Numbered from the stretch's first letter, positions 1 to 9,596 are shown. The stretch: 64,000 bases of DNA from Planctomycetota bacterium (GCA_019456195.1 VRUK01000001.1:97333-161332); one strand, 5' to 3'. Notes: generated from the sequence alone by a model not told the origin. Translations and numbers: made by a program.

Positions 1-823
1 ACAACATCATGAGATTTGGTATCGCACCGATATATCTTCTCGTGAATTGATCCAATTTCAACTTCTCATTAATACTTCCTTCGCACATTGATACTCTGTA
101 TGTCATAGTTTCCAATCGCCGTTTGCCATCCGAGTCGATAATACGAATTTGATGATCATGGAGAATTATCCCTATTACTCCCTTTCCATTTACAGCATTA
201 GTGAGCTGATTATACTTATGATCAATTATTTCTTTCAATGTAGCTTCCCATAACTTACCAAAAGATGAATCATCACCAGGTAAAGCAATTTCTAAATTTT
301 GTGGATTGACTGCACGTGTTATTTCTACAACCACAATTCCGGGAAGACTGGAGTTTTGAATTTGTGAAGCTCCATCTCGAACACGCCGTACAAGTTTGTC
401 CAAGTTTTTGATACGTTTTACGGCTATTGCAAATTCTTCGTCACAAACCTCACATACGACATCGGGTTCTTTAAATTTTGGATGCAAATCCCCCTTCTTA
501 CACACTGCAAAAACAAATAACTCTGCCTGAGTATCTCTTCCCGGACTATCAGGCATATCGTGTTGAGGTAATACTGAATCTCGGAGAGACTGCTTGACTT
601 GCTGTTTGATTTGCTCTGTTTCAATCTCCGGACCAATTTGATCAAAAAAGAATTCAAGCAAGGTCAAATCTCTCAGAGCCTCACGAGCAAAGTTAAAATC
701 ATGATCATTAACTCCTATGAAATCCCGCCAACTCCCATCCGGATTCTGCAGAGATTTACACATTGCATCGAGTCTCGATTCTATAGTAATCTGTAATCCC
801 AGAGATTCGATTGATTCAAGCAC
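1..823 (-). CDS. hypothetical protein, C-terminus cut by window edge
   Basis: The minus strand is open without a stop from about position 870 to the left edge, giving about 274 visible residues. The frame has a stop (TAG) near 868 and no ATG before residue-like position 763, so I propose the GTG at 823; the ATG at 763 is the alternative. The translation is not low-complexity and reads like real protein: a helical N-terminal part, a CEVC pair followed by an acidic patch near residue 120, and a later alpha/beta-like part with the strands GIVVVEITRA and GVIGIILHDHQIRIID. I do not recognise the family. The CxxC pair alone is too little for a zinc-finger call. No partner is visible because the downstream side lies outside the window. 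Confidence 0.6.
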   Translation of the reverse strand, partial: MLESIESLGLQITIESRLDAMCKSLQNPDGSWRDFIGVNDHDFNFAREALRDLTLLEFFFDQIGPEIETEQIKQQVKQSLRDSVLPQHDMPDSPGRDTQAELFVFAVCKKGDLHPKFKEPDVVCEVCDEEFAIAVKRIKNLDKLVRRVRDGASQIQNSSLPGIVVVEITRAVNPQNLEIALPGDDSSFGKLWEATLKEIIDHKYNQLTNAVNGKGVIGIILHDHQIRIIDSDGKRRLETMTYRVSMCEGSINEKLKLDQFTRRYIGAIPNLMML

Positions 824-986
824 ATATTTAGCTGCTTGATTAAGCGACCGTCCCAAACTTTTTCCCTTTCTAGTATTTTAAGGATTAAAAGAATAATGCT
901 AAATACCCTTTTTGGGAACAACCTTTATAAATCTTAGCGATGACCTATTCTTTCCAAAAAAGCTTTTTGTTCATATCTATATTTAC

Positions 987-1556
987 CTACTTCTGGAACA
1001 TAGCTGATTCAATTTCAGGTCCAAGAACTATACGCCATTTAACTTCATCCGGGTTCGTTATCAATCCCTTAGTAGCAAGATTGTCAATTTGTTTTAGTTG
1101 TGCCAATTGCTGTTGTGCTTGCTGATTGAATTGAAGCATTTCCTGTCTTGCGTTAGCATCAATCTGTCGTAACATGGCCATGTGCTTATCCCTACCAAGA
1201 TAGCGAGCGTTGCGATTTATAGTATCCCATGCAAGACCAAACTTTTGCTGTATGTTGTTCCTACCTTCATTAAACTGTTCATTAAGCCATGCTTCCGGTG
1301 TATAACCAGAGGAACGTAATCCGGCGATTTGATCGTGCTCTTGTTTGTTGTCTGGAATTGTGTCTATAGACCTTTTGTAAGAAGTTATTGCCTCGTTGTC
1401 GGATTCTATCTTCACTAGTTGCTTGGGTACCACCGCCTCTATACTGTCAATGTCATTCGTCCCAGACTTAACTGCCCAGAAGCAAACTAAACACACAAGT
1501 ACCACTAACTCTGTTTTCAAGAACCAATACTTTTTCCGACTAATAGGTTCACTCAT
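987..1556 (-). CDS. small membrane-anchored hypothetical protein
   Basis: This 189-residue protein has a short basic N-terminus (SRKKYW) followed by one hydrophobic segment at about residues 14-31, so it is probably anchored in the inner membrane with the rest outside. The remainder is polar and largely helical, with a glutamine-rich stretch (about residues 135-155) that could form a coiled coil. The segment around residue 80-110 (GYTPEAWLNEQFNEGR) has no motif I can name. It is followed downstream on the same strand by the truncated gene at 1-823, with a gap of about 160 bases, so the two may be co-transcribed. The function is unknown. Confidence 0.6.
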   Translation of the reverse strand: MSEPISRKKYWFLKTELVVLVCLVCFWAVKSGTNDIDSIEAVVPKQLVKIESDNEAITSYKRSIDTIPDNKQEHDQIAGLRSSGYTPEAWLNEQFNEGRNNIQQKFGLAWDTINRNARYLGRDKHMAMLRQIDANARQEMLQFNQQAQQQLAQLKQIDNLATKGLITNPDEVKWRIVLGPEIESAMFQK

Positions 1557-1870
1557 TTTGATTATTCTCTAACTAATACTGGTACAGTTTTTCGGGGTCA
1601 GGCCAATCACTTTCTTTAATAGTATTAGAATAGACGCGTAGCCAAGATTGTAATGTGCTTGTGTCATATTCCCGCTTTCAATATATCGTCTATTTCTGTG
1701 AGTCATATAACTTTTTAAACTCTATAACATCCCGAAAATATATGGTTCTACAGAAACTGACCAGTAGCACCCACTGAGCAAAGCCTGCTTCCATAGTAGG
1801 GACAATCCCGCATGGTTGCCCGAATATGTTACGAAATTGCCTTGATGTGTCGCTGTCGTTATCATTGTAG

Positions 1871-1890
1871 GGGCGGTTCGTGAACCGCCC
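1871..1890. repeat. perfect palindromic repeat, copy 1
   Basis: GGGCGGTTCGTGAACCGCCC is a near-perfect hairpin: 9-bp arms around a 2-base centre. A second copy lies in opposite orientation at 10544-10563, and identity extends into the flank (ATTGTAG next to the arm). It is a dispersed palindromic unit of REP type. The rest of 1557-2094 holds no gene I can support. Confidence 0.75.
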
Positions 1891-2094
1891 TTGCGATTAA
1901 CAATAATCCCATACAGGCATCGAGTATCTCTTGTCTCTTCGAAGCTCCAGTGAAGACGGAAGCCTCGAAAAACGAGCAATTGTCGACAAAAAACGCTAAA
2001 AAACCAACCCAATTCATCAAAAATCAACAAAATCAACCACAAACTTGCCCCGTACAGTTGCTTCTTTAATTTTGATTTGTCATTTTGCTATTTA

Positions 2095-2730
2095 CATTTT
2101 GACGTTTAATTTTTCGTTCAAAAACGCTCACTCTCAAAAACAAAAATAAAATATTTCCAAAATTTTTATCTCCTTTTCCCACATCGAGTTACAAGAATCC
2201 AGCCTCGAAAATCGACACTTTTTTCGGTTCAAAAGTGCACACTCGTCTAATTATAGAGGGAGTTTTTTTTACTCCCTGAGTTTACTCGAGTTTATCCCCG
2301 GGTGCTGCTAACTTGGTGTGCAACAGGGGAAGCGCTGCTAACTTGACACGCAACAGGGGGCCTAAGCCCACAATATGAAATCTGAGATATGAAATCTAAA
2401 TCATGAGCATCAATTATCCAACTTTAGTTCACTTTAGGCACATTAGTCACGTTAGGCACCCTTTCAATTATAACATATTTCCGATACACCCTTTTTATGC
2501 AAAACAAAGCCAAAGTCAAGTACGCCAAAAACAACCTAAACGCTTATGTAACAGTGAGATACGTAAAAATGGACAATTGGTTATTCAGACAAAACAAACC
2601 CAATTCAAAGCCAATAAAGCCAAAAACAAAGCCAATTCAAACCCAATTAAAGCCAATACAAACCCAATTCAAAGCCAAAATCCTGTGAGAAAAACCCGAA
2701 GTTTGAGAATGTTTAGGTTGAATATTTGTT
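2095..2730 (+). repeat. long dispersed repeat, copy A
   Basis: This stretch matches the reverse complement of about 6640-7290 along nearly its whole length, with small gaps. Shared blocks in order are: the segment around AAAACGCTCACTCT, an AT-rich stretch, TCGGTTCAAAAGTGCACACTC, a hairpin of the type AGGGAG-T-run-CTCCCT, tandem 30-bp units, GGGGGCCTAAGCCCACAATA, short TTTAGGCAC repeats, CAATTATAACATAT, ATGCAAAACAAAGCCAA, and a low-complexity tail built on CAAACCCAATTCAAA. No transposase or terminal inverted repeat is seen. In both copies the repeat sits just upstream of a gene for an exported protein and reads in that gene's direction. A short ORF at 2497-2688 is conserved with copy B. Confidence 0.8.
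2300..2359 (+). repeat. two tandem 30-bp units inside copy A
   Basis: Two adjacent 30-base units (2300-2329 and 2330-2359) share GCTGCTAACTTG at one end and GCAACAGGGG at the other, with a variable middle of about four bases. Copy B carries three units of the same length at 6993-7082. Confidence 0.8.
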
Positions 2731-2879
2731 CCAATAAATTAAAATGGATTAACTTGTTAAAATACTGTTGGAGATTAGCGTTTTTCCCTTTGCATGTAAA
2801 TATTTGTAAAAGACAGTTGCATACCCAAAATGGAGGAGAATGCAGCAGAACAGATAAAGTCACTTTTAGGAGTACCGAA

Positions 2880-3797
2880 ATGAACATCCGCAAAAACATT
2901 ACCCGGCGTAATTTTATGGCGTCCGCCGCAGTAGCGGTTACAGCCTCAGCAGCAACCTCTACTGCAAAAGCGGCCGGCACATCAGGTAAGTTCAAACTCA
3001 AATATGCACCTACACTCGGAATGTTCAAACAGCACGCGGGTTCCGATCCCATCGATAACATAAAATTTATGTCGGATCAGGGTTTCAGGGCGATTTTTGA
3101 CAACGGCATGATGAGAAAGCCAAAAGATGTTGTGGACAAGATCGTCAGGGAACTGGACAGGCGTGATATGGATTTGGGGCCGTTCGTACTCCAGGGCATT
3201 GGCGGAAAATCCTTCGTTTCAAAAGACAAAGAAATCCGCAAGAAAATCATAAAGACGGCCAAAGACGGCGTTGAATTCGCCAGGCGGGCCAATGCTAAAT
3301 GGGCGCTGCTTGTCCCCGGAGCGTATGACGACGGCCTGGAGTGGGACTATCAGACGGCTAACGTGATTGACAATCTCAGGTATTGTGCTGAGATATGTGA
3401 GGAGTCCGGACTTGTAATCGTCCTCGAGCCTCTAAACGCATGGACAAACCATCCGGGCCTGTTCCTGACCAAGATTCCGCAGGCTTACATGATATGCAGG
3501 GCGGTGAACAGTCCTTCGATTAAGATCGTCAATGACATTTATCACCAGCAAATAACCGAAGGCAACATCATCCCGAATATCGATATGGCCTGGGATGAAA
3601 TAGCCAGTTTCCATCTTGGCGATAATCCGGGGCGAAAGGAACCGACAACCGGAGAAATTAATTACAAAAATATTTTCAAACATCTCCATAAGAAAGGTTA
3701 TCAAGGCGTATTATGTATGGAACATGGCAAAAGCAAACCGGGCAAGGAAGGCGAAAAAGCTGTTATTGAAGCCTATAGAGCTTGTGACAATTTCTAA
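2880..3797 (+). CDS. Tat-exported sugar isomerase, hydroxypyruvate isomerase-like
   Basis: The 305-residue product has a twin-arginine signal (TRRNFMASAA, residues 8-17) with an alanine-rich hydrophobic core, so it should be exported folded. The mature part is an AP-endonuclease-2-like TIM barrel. Features of hydroxypyruvate isomerases are visible: the metal-binding glutamate in VLEPLNAW, a DIYHQQ segment, HLGDNPGRKEPTTGEINY near the end, and a last glutamate in CMEHG. The family interconverts hydroxypyruvate and tartronate semialdehyde, but exported planctomycete relatives may act on other sugars. The reading frame stays open upstream to 2403, but that part is repeat sequence; the ATG at 2880 is preceded by AGGAG at good spacing. 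It is followed after 73 bases by a Tat-exported Gfo/Idh/MocA protein, which suggests a shared sugar-processing task. Confidence 0.8.
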   Translation: MNIRKNITRRNFMASAAVAVTASAATSTAKAAGTSGKFKLKYAPTLGMFKQHAGSDPIDNIKFMSDQGFRAIFDNGMMRKPKDVVDKIVRELDRRDMDLGPFVLQGIGGKSFVSKDKEIRKKIIKTAKDGVEFARRANAKWALLVPGAYDDGLEWDYQTANVIDNLRYCAEICEESGLVIVLEPLNAWTNHPGLFLTKIPQAYMICRAVNSPSIKIVNDIYHQQITEGNIIPNIDMAWDEIASFHLGDNPGRKEPTTGEINYKNIFKHLHKKGYQGVLCMEHGKSKPGKEGEKAVIEAYRACDNF

Positions 3798-3870
3798 GCC
3801 GGTTGCTTCTGTAAAATATAGGGGGAGTGTGAACTAAATATGAAATCAATTTAGTTGAAAGGGTTTATTG

Positions 3871-5160
3871 ATGAAGAAAATATCAAAATTAAGCACAAGT
3901 ATTATTACACGAAGGGATTTTATCAAGACCTCGGCGGCCGGGGCGGCGACGGTTCTGGCCGGCAAAAACGTCATATTTGCTGCACCAGCCGGAAGGAAGT
4001 TGCGCATCGCTCTGATTGGCTGTGGCGGTCGTGGTAATGGGGCTTTGGCAAACTGCCTGGATGCGGGCAAGCACATCGAAAATTTGGACCTGGAAGTCGT
4101 AGCGACGGCTGACTGGTTCAAGAATAAGGCTGAGGCGACCGGAAAAAAATATAATGTTCCGGCATCAAGATGCTTTGGCGGCGCAGAGGCTTATAAGGAT
4201 CTGCTCCATACAAACGTTGATGTTGTGTTGATAGCTACGTCTCCGAATTTTCGGCCCGTGCATTTTGAAGCCGCCATCAAGGCAGGCAAAAACGTTTTTA
4301 TGGAAAAACCTGTCGCTGTTGACCCGCCCGGAGGCCGCAGGATTATCGCCGCCGGTGAGCTGGCTAAGAGCATGGGCCTGGCGGTTGTAGCCGGAACACA
4401 GCGCCGTCACCAGGCAAGCTATCTGCGTACCCAGTATGCCATTGAGCGTGGAGCAATTGGAAAAATTGTTGGTGGTTGCGTCTGGTGGTGTGGTGGAGCG
4501 CTGTGGTACAGAACTCAGAATCCGAACGAGAGCGATGCGGACTACATGGTACGCAACTGGGTCAGCTTTACCGAGATGTCGGGTGACCACATCGTTGAGC
4601 AGCATGTCCACAACCTCGATGTTGCGAACTGGTATATCGGGCATCCCCCGGAAAACGCACTTGGCTTTGGTGGCCGTGCTCGTCGTAAGACCGGAGACCA
4701 GTTCGACTTTTTCAGTCTCGACCTGGATTATGGAGATGGAGTTCATATTCACAGCATGTGCCGCCAGATTAACGGCACCGATGGCGGAGTCAAGGAGTTC
4801 TTCAGAGGTACGCAAGGACAGAGCATGGGCGGCGGTCGCCTAAAAGGAAGAGATATAAGCACGCCGGACTTCCCCGAGCATAAGGGGCCGTACTGCCAGG
4901 AACATGTTGATCTGCTCAACAGCATTCTTAGGCAGGAGCCGCTTAACGAAGCCCGCAATGTTGCCGAATCTACACTTACTGCGATTATGGGCCGGATTTC
5001 CGCCTATACAGGCAAAATGGTCAGATGGACGGACATCACTGAGAATAAAAAATCACCGTGGTACAATCTTACTATTAAACCGACCGCTGAAGAATTCGAA
5101 AAGGGAGAAGTTGAGGCTCCGCTGGATGATATCGCAGCGGTTCCGGGCCGAGATAAATGA
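3871..5160 (+). CDS. Tat-exported Gfo/Idh/MocA family oxidoreductase
   Basis: This 429-residue protein begins with a twin-arginine signal (TRRDFIKTSAAG) and continues into a Rossmann fold with the dinucleotide-binding GCGGRGNG motif. The family marker EKPVA (in MEKPVAVDPPG) carries the lysine expected in the active site, and a VEQHVHNLDVANW segment supplies the histidine of the C-terminal alpha/beta domain. Such proteins are NAD(P)-dependent oxidoreductases of sugars; Tat-exported versions usually keep a tightly bound cofactor. The start ATG at 3871 has a GAAAGGG ribosome site at about 7 bases; a TTG just before it is less likely. The gene follows the isomerase-like gene at 2880 and is closed by a clear terminator, so the two probably form one operon. 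The substrate cannot be read from sequence. Confidence 0.85.
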   Translation: MKKISKLSTSIITRRDFIKTSAAGAATVLAGKNVIFAAPAGRKLRIALIGCGGRGNGALANCLDAGKHIENLDLEVVATADWFKNKAEATGKKYNVPASRCFGGAEAYKDLLHTNVDVVLIATSPNFRPVHFEAAIKAGKNVFMEKPVAVDPPGGRRIIAAGELAKSMGLAVVAGTQRRHQASYLRTQYAIERGAIGKIVGGCVWWCGGALWYRTQNPNESDADYMVRNWVSFTEMSGDHIVEQHVHNLDVANWYIGHPPENALGFGGRARRKTGDQFDFFSLDLDYGDGVHIHSMCRQINGTDGGVKEFFRGTQGQSMGGGRLKGRDISTPDFPEHKGPYCQEHVDLLNSILRQEPLNEARNVAESTLTAIMGRISAYTGKMVRWTDITENKKSPWYNLTIKPTAEEFEKGEVEAPLDDIAAVPGRDK

Positions 5161-5236
5161 TGTAAATCCTGCACTGCCGATGAAACTGTTTCTGTCTGCC
5201 TCAGGGCGACAAAGCAGCGTTGTATTATTAGCAAAA

Positions 5237-5272
5237 AAAGTCGCGCTGTGACAGGCGCGACTTTTATATTTT
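5237..5272 (+). terminator. Rho-independent terminator after the oxidoreductase gene
   Basis: A 10-bp perfect stem (AAAGTCGCGC and GCGCGACTTT) with an 8-base loop is followed by a T-rich tail. It lies 77 bases after the stop at 5160. It may also serve the minus-strand gene ending at 5329, because the stem is preceded by an A-run. Confidence 0.8.
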
Positions 5273-5328
5273 AAGTTTAAGATTTTACTCTCTGGAACTT
5301 CATGTATTATGAAGCGTTGGTGAGCAGA

Positions 5329-6546
5329 TTAGTCGACTTCCATTATTTTTGTAAAACGTATCAAAGCACCCTTTGTCTGTCGATTCGGCTCTATTGTTCC
5401 AATGAGGCCGACTTTCTTGTTTATAAGCTTACTGATCTCAACCTGCGATATCGGGCCGCTCGGTAAAGCATAACATATCGTTTTGCCCGAATCGTTGACG
5501 ATACGGTAGTGTCCGGGACCAAGGGTCGTGAAATTTTTAAGCTTGCCTACTACGGCAAAGTTTTCCAACTTTTTATATTCTGCCAGTTTTGCAGTGCGGG
5601 TCTTAACTATCCGCTCCCTGATATTCTGCAATTGAACGTCCTGGAGCCGAACTTCTTTGTCTACTGCCAGAACTAATTCAAGGTCCTTTATCTGCTTAAG
5701 GACAAACTGGGCATAACGTGCAGCTTTGCCGGCTGTTTTGTTCTCGGCAATCTTCATGAGCGCCTTTTTTATGTCTATGTAGTTTTGTTTTTCTTTTGGT
5801 TTAATTCGCTCGGCCTGGACTTGTTTTTGCAAAGCACGATATTTTGCAAGCAATGTCTCAGGCGTGTCAGGCTCCGGAGCCACTACCTTAGGAACTTCCT
5901 TAGGCTTAGTTGTTGGTCGAACTGTCGTCGGTTTTACTATCGTCGGTTTCGCAGTCGTCGGTTTCGCAGTCGTCGGTTTAACAATTGATGGTGTGACAGT
6001 TGGTGTAGGCGTTTCAACAGGCTGGCCTGGGAGGGGTTTTGTGAAATTGATGCTTACCCAAAGATAGGCAAAAGATAGAGGGGCTATTTTATAATAATCG
6101 TCCTTCTGCTCGCCTAACAACTTAACTGTGTCGCCTCGGTTGAGCTTTCCCTGCAGGTACGTGGAATGTAACGGATTAACATGTTCTGACCCGGCATAGA
6201 CACGGACTCTGTCACCGGTAACGGTACCAACGGTAGAATTGGCCGAGTCAATATTGACATATTGTATTGAAATCCAGGAGAAACTTCCTGGCGGTGGAAC
6301 GATACGGGCCCAGCTAAATTGTTTGCCGATTACTTTTACTTTATCTCCCTGGCTTAGCTTGCTGCAGTCGTAAAAATTCGTACCGGGGCCGGAGCGGACA
6401 TAAACATTATCTCCGGTTATCTCGGCCATATACGGAAAGGATAGAGTGCCGGCGGCGCCAGAGCTACTGGTAGCTGTCTGGGCAAAGCCGATGGACACTA
6501 AAGATGTTAAAATGATAATAACAAATAATTTCTTGTAAGATTGCAT
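5329..6546 (-). CDS. secreted SH3b-domain protein with Pro/Thr/Lys repeat linker
   Basis: The protein is 405 residues when started at the ATG at 6546, which has a GGGAGA ribosome site and begins a clean signal peptide (MQSYKKLFVIIILTSLVSIG). Two bacterial SH3 domains follow: the first contains VYVRSGPGTNFYDCS, the second VRVYAGSEHVNPLHS. Such domains usually bind cell-wall or other surface ligands. A linker of tandem KPTTAKPT-like repeats (about residues 200-230) joins them to a helical, charged region and a C-terminal part with GHYRIVNDSGKTICY. The frame stays open upstream to 6765 only because the dispersed repeat happens to lack stops there. The gene converges with the oxidoreductase operon. 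Its exact ligand is unknown. Confidence 0.75.
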   Translation of the reverse strand: MQSYKKLFVIIILTSLVSIGFAQTATSSSGAAGTLSFPYMAEITGDNVYVRSGPGTNFYDCSKLSQGDKVKVIGKQFSWARIVPPPGSFSWISIQYVNIDSANSTVGTVTGDRVRVYAGSEHVNPLHSTYLQGKLNRGDTVKLLGEQKDDYYKIAPLSFAYLWVSINFTKPLPGQPVETPTPTVTPSIVKPTTAKPTTAKPTIVKPTTVRPTTKPKEVPKVVAPEPDTPETLLAKYRALQKQVQAERIKPKEKQNYIDIKKALMKIAENKTAGKAARYAQFVLKQIKDLELVLAVDKEVRLQDVQLQNIRERIVKTRTAKLAEYKKLENFAVVGKLKNFTTLGPGHYRIVNDSGKTICYALPSGPISQVEISKLINKKVGLIGTIEPNRQTKGALIRFTKIMEVD

Positions 6547-6639
6547 TTTTCTATCTCCCAAAAAACAGGTTCCTATACCCCAAATTAAGAAACAACTAAA
6601 CCGCTGAATAACTCTTCGTTGCATCAAATTAGCAACCAA

Positions 6640-7290
6640 CCGAGTAACTGTCAACTTTTTTATTCTCATACTTCGTGGTTTTCTCATAGGTTTCTCAGCA
6701 CCAAATTTATTTAAAGTTGGGTTTGAATTGGGTTTGAATTGGGTTTGTTTTTCAACCCCCGCCAATCGCCTAAATTTACGTAACTCATATATAGATAAGT
6801 GTTTATGTTCTTTTTGTCATTTCTTAAATTGGCTTTGTTTTGCATAAAAGGGTGTACTGGGAATATGTTATAATTGAAAGAGTGCCTAAAGTGACTAAAG
6901 TGCCTAAAGTGAGCTAAAGTTGGGTGTTTCATATCTCTTATCTCATTCCGTCCACTGAAAGCCGGATAAAATTTCATATTGTGGGCTTAGGCCCCCTGTT
7001 ATAGGCCAAGTGAGTAGTTCTTCCCCTGTTGCGAACCAAGTTAGCAGCACCTCCCCTGTTATGAGTCGAGTTAGCAGCTCTCGGGGATAAACTCAGGATA
7101 AACTCGGGTAAACTCAGGGAGTAAAAAAAAGCCTCCCTCTATAATTAGACGAGTGTGCACTTTTGAACCGAAAAATCTGCTATATTTTTTGGCTCTTTGC
7201 TTGTAAGTCGTTGTTATTAAGGGAGATAAAAATTTTATAAATATTTTATTTTTGTTTTTTAGAGTGAGCGTTTTTGACTGAAAATTGGGT
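6640..7290 (-). repeat. long dispersed repeat, copy B (inverted relative to copy A)
   Basis: This is the inverted counterpart of 2095-2730, read on the minus strand toward the SH3b gene at 6546. It keeps the same order of blocks, including the hairpin, the 30-bp units (three here), and the ORF that begins ATGCAAAACAAAGCC. The match with copy A is clear by eye but imperfect, so the copies are not recent. The remaining intergenic stretch up to 7475 shows no further gene. Confidence 0.8.
6993..7082 (-). repeat. three tandem 30-bp units inside copy B
   Basis: Units start at 6993, 7023 and 7053. Each begins CCCCTGTT and ends with a version of AAGTTAGCAGC plus four bases; the first unit has AAGTGAGTAGT. 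There are no spacers, so this is a tandem repeat and not a CRISPR array. Confidence 0.8.
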
Positions 7291-7475
7291 GGATTTTAGC
7301 CACAGAGGGCACAGAGAACACAGAGGTTTTTCATTGATTATTGACAAATTTCTTGAGATATGATATATTATTTCTTCAGAGAGACATCACTTGAGAATCA
7401 TCATCTTCTTTTCTTGCGAGTTGCATAAAAGGCGGTAATCCAATAGCCCAAATATGAGGGCAGGAGAATCAAAAA

Positions 7476-9596
7476 ATGGCGGTAGCGAGAAATTCAGGAA
7501 TTCTGCGGGCAATACCTTTATTAATCATAATCTGTCTTTTCAGTTTTCCAGTCCAGGCCCAATACGGCGGCGGTACTGGGGAGTCAAATGAGCCATACCT
7601 GATTTACACAGCCGATCAATTAGATTCTATCGGCGTCAATCCCGGAGACTGGCCCAAACACTTCAAACTGATGGCGGATATTGATTTGAAGGATTTCGGA
7701 GGTTCTTCGTTCAATCTTATCGGCAGTGATTTGCAGCCGTTTAATGGTGTATTTGACGGCAACGGCCATACGATAAGAAACTTCACCTATGTCGTAACGG
7801 GCAACGAAGAACATAGTGATGAGACCGTAACTGAGAATATTGGATTCTTTAGAAACGTAAAGAATCCCTATACCATAATAAAAGACTTAGGTTTTATAGA
7901 CCCCAATATACATCCGGCCTCGACATGTTCAAAGCGAGTGGAGGCCGTTGGTGTTCTGGTTGGATCTTTAGAGAGCGGTTTAATAACCGACTGCTATGTT
8001 AAGCGCGGAAATGTCCGGGCTGAAAGAATGGTTGGTGGTTTGGTAGGGACAAATTCAGGGGTAATTTCCGAATGTTATACGACATGTCAGGTTCAGTCAG
8101 CAGAACCACGTTTTCTTGTTAATCAGCGTCGCAGTGAATTTATAGGTGGGATAGTGGGTATTAATTCGGGAGATATAACCCGCTGTAATGCTACCGGTGA
8201 AGTCTCCGGAGAGGCGAGAATAGGTGGGATAGCAGGAAGTAATTACGGAGATATAACCAACTGTTATGCTACAGGTGATATCTTCGGAGAGACGTATATA
8301 GGTGGTTTGGCAGGGAGATGCGACAGGCCTGGTACGATTACGTATAGCTGGGCCAGCGGAGATATTTCAGGGGAACGTCAGGTTGGTGGATTGCTTGGGA
8401 GCAACGAAGCTTCAGTGGCACACTGCTATGCGAGAGGTAACGTATCTGTTAGTAATCAAAATGGAGGCGGCCTGATTGGATTCCATAGCGGTGTCATGTC
8501 TGAATGTTATGCAACAGGAGCTGTAGTGTCCGGCAGTACCGGCGGAGGATTGGCGGGATTTAACAGCGGTACAATTCAAAGGTGTTATTCACGAAGCGAG
8601 GTATCGGGTGGATCCAGGCTTGGTGGATTGGTTGGAGAGAATAGAAAAGGTGTATGGGACGCTCCCGGTTTCCCGCTTGTGTATAACGGCATAATCGAGG
8701 ACAGCTATGCGCAAGGCAGCGTATCCGGTGGTTTTTCGACCGGCGGCTTGGTTGGCTACATTGATGGCGGAATTTTGTCACGATGTTATGCCGTAGGCAA
8801 GATAACCGGTCCGAGCGGAACTGGGGGATTAATAGGTTATGTGAGTAATCGCGAACCGTTTGAGATAGAAGAATCCTTTTGGGATATGATGGCCAGTAAC
8901 TTAGAGCATAGTGCCGGCGGGATCGGTTTGGACACCGAGGCGATGCAGGATGCGAATACATTCGTCGCAGCGGGTTGGGATTTCACTGGGGAAACGACGA
9001 ACGGTGTAGCTGATTTTTGGACTATGGATCTCAAGACAGATAGTTATCCTCTGTTAACCTGGGATGTTGAGCCAGAGCCCTTACTGATATTTGAGTTTAA
9101 TGAAGACCCCAACTGGGCAACTCAAGGTCAGTGGCAGTTCGGAGAACCTCAAGGTTTAGGCGGCACCGATCACGGTTATCCTGATCCTAATTCGGGATAT
9201 ACTGGGGACAATGTTTACGGTGTAAATTTATCCGGTGATTACAACACCACAGACAGCAATCCTTATTATCTCACGGCAGGTCCGTTTGACTGCAGCCAAT
9301 ACAGTTGGGTGAAACTCCAATTTGCACGCTGGCTCAATTCAGACGAGCCTGCTTATGCAAGGAACTTCGTAGAAGTTTCGACGAATGAGACAGTCTGGCA
9401 TACCATATGGCAATATGACGATTTATATCACACACTCGAAGAAGACCGTTGGAAGATCGTGGAGTACGATATCGGTTCAATAGCAAATCATCAGCCAGCC
9501 GTCTATATTCGTTGGGGGTACCATGTATCGAATAACGACGCGTGGCCCTTTTCGGGCTGGAATATTGACGATGTTATTTTGCGTGGTTTTCAGTAG
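7476..9596 (+). CDS. secreted GLUG-repeat surface protein
   Basis: The 706-residue protein starts with a signal peptide (hydrophobic stretch up to VQAQ at about residue 28). Residues of about 60-480 are built of some ten imperfect GLUG-type repeats, each with a pattern like GGLVGxNSGxIxxCYxxGxV; this family forms a beta-solenoid found in adhesins and surface proteins. The C-terminal 170 residues are different, with aromatic-rich strands ending in [11 protein letters not shown], as seen in MAM-like or jelly-roll carbohydrate-binding modules. The start ATG follows GCAGGAGA. The stop lies two bases before the start of the prepilin-like gene, so the two are translationally close and probably one operon. 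No C-terminal sorting signal is evident. Confidence 0.8.
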   Translation: MAVARNSGILRAIPLLIIICLFSFPVQAQYGGGTGESNEPYLIYTADQLDSIGVNPGDWPKHFKLMADIDLKDFGGSSFNLIGSDLQPFNGVFDGNGHTIRNFTYVVTGNEEHSDETVTENIGFFRNVKNPYTIIKDLGFIDPNIHPASTCSKRVEAVGVLVGSLESGLITDCYVKRGNVRAERMVGGLVGTNSGVISECYTTCQVQSAEPRFLVNQRRSEFIGGIVGINSGDITRCNATGEVSGEARIGGIAGSNYGDITNCYATGDIFGETYIGGLAGRCDRPGTITYSWASGDISGERQVGGLLGSNEASVAHCYARGNVSVSNQNGGGLIGFHSGVMSECYATGAVVSGSTGGGLAGFNSGTIQRCYSRSEVSGGSRLGGLVGENRKGVWDAPGFPLVYNGIIEDSYAQGSVSGGFSTGGLVGYIDGGILSRCYAVGKITGPSGTGGLIGYVSNREPFEIEESFWDMMASNLEHSAGGIGLDTEAMQDANTFVAAGWDFTGETTNGVADFWTMDLKTDSYPLLTWDVEPEPLLIFEFNEDPNWATQGQWQFGEPQGLGGTDHGYPDPNSGYTGDNVYGVNLSGDYNTTDSNPYYLTAGPFDCSQYSWVKLQFARWLNSDEPAYARNFVEVSTNETVWHTIWQYDDLYHTLEEDRWKIVEYDIGSIANHQPAVYIRWGYHVSNNDAWPFSGWNIDDVILRGFQ

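Noticed and set aside
424..657. 77-codon frame on the minus strand near the left edge
   Set aside because: It lies within the longer open frame of the truncated gene at 1-823, in another frame, and reads as random sequence.
1722..2042. 106-codon frame on the minus strand
   Set aside because: It runs across the palindromic repeat, which gives the GGSRTAPT stretch, and has no ribosome site or family trait.
2403..2879. Longer N-terminus of the isomerase-like gene
   Set aside because: This part is dispersed repeat sequence. The ATG at 2880 has a ribosome site and starts the Tat signal.
6547..6765. Longer N-terminus of the SH3b gene
   Set aside because: It is repeat copy B; the ATG at 6546 begins a clean signal peptide.
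6993..7082. CRISPR array
   Set aside because: The 30-bp units are directly adjacent, without spacers, and only three in number.
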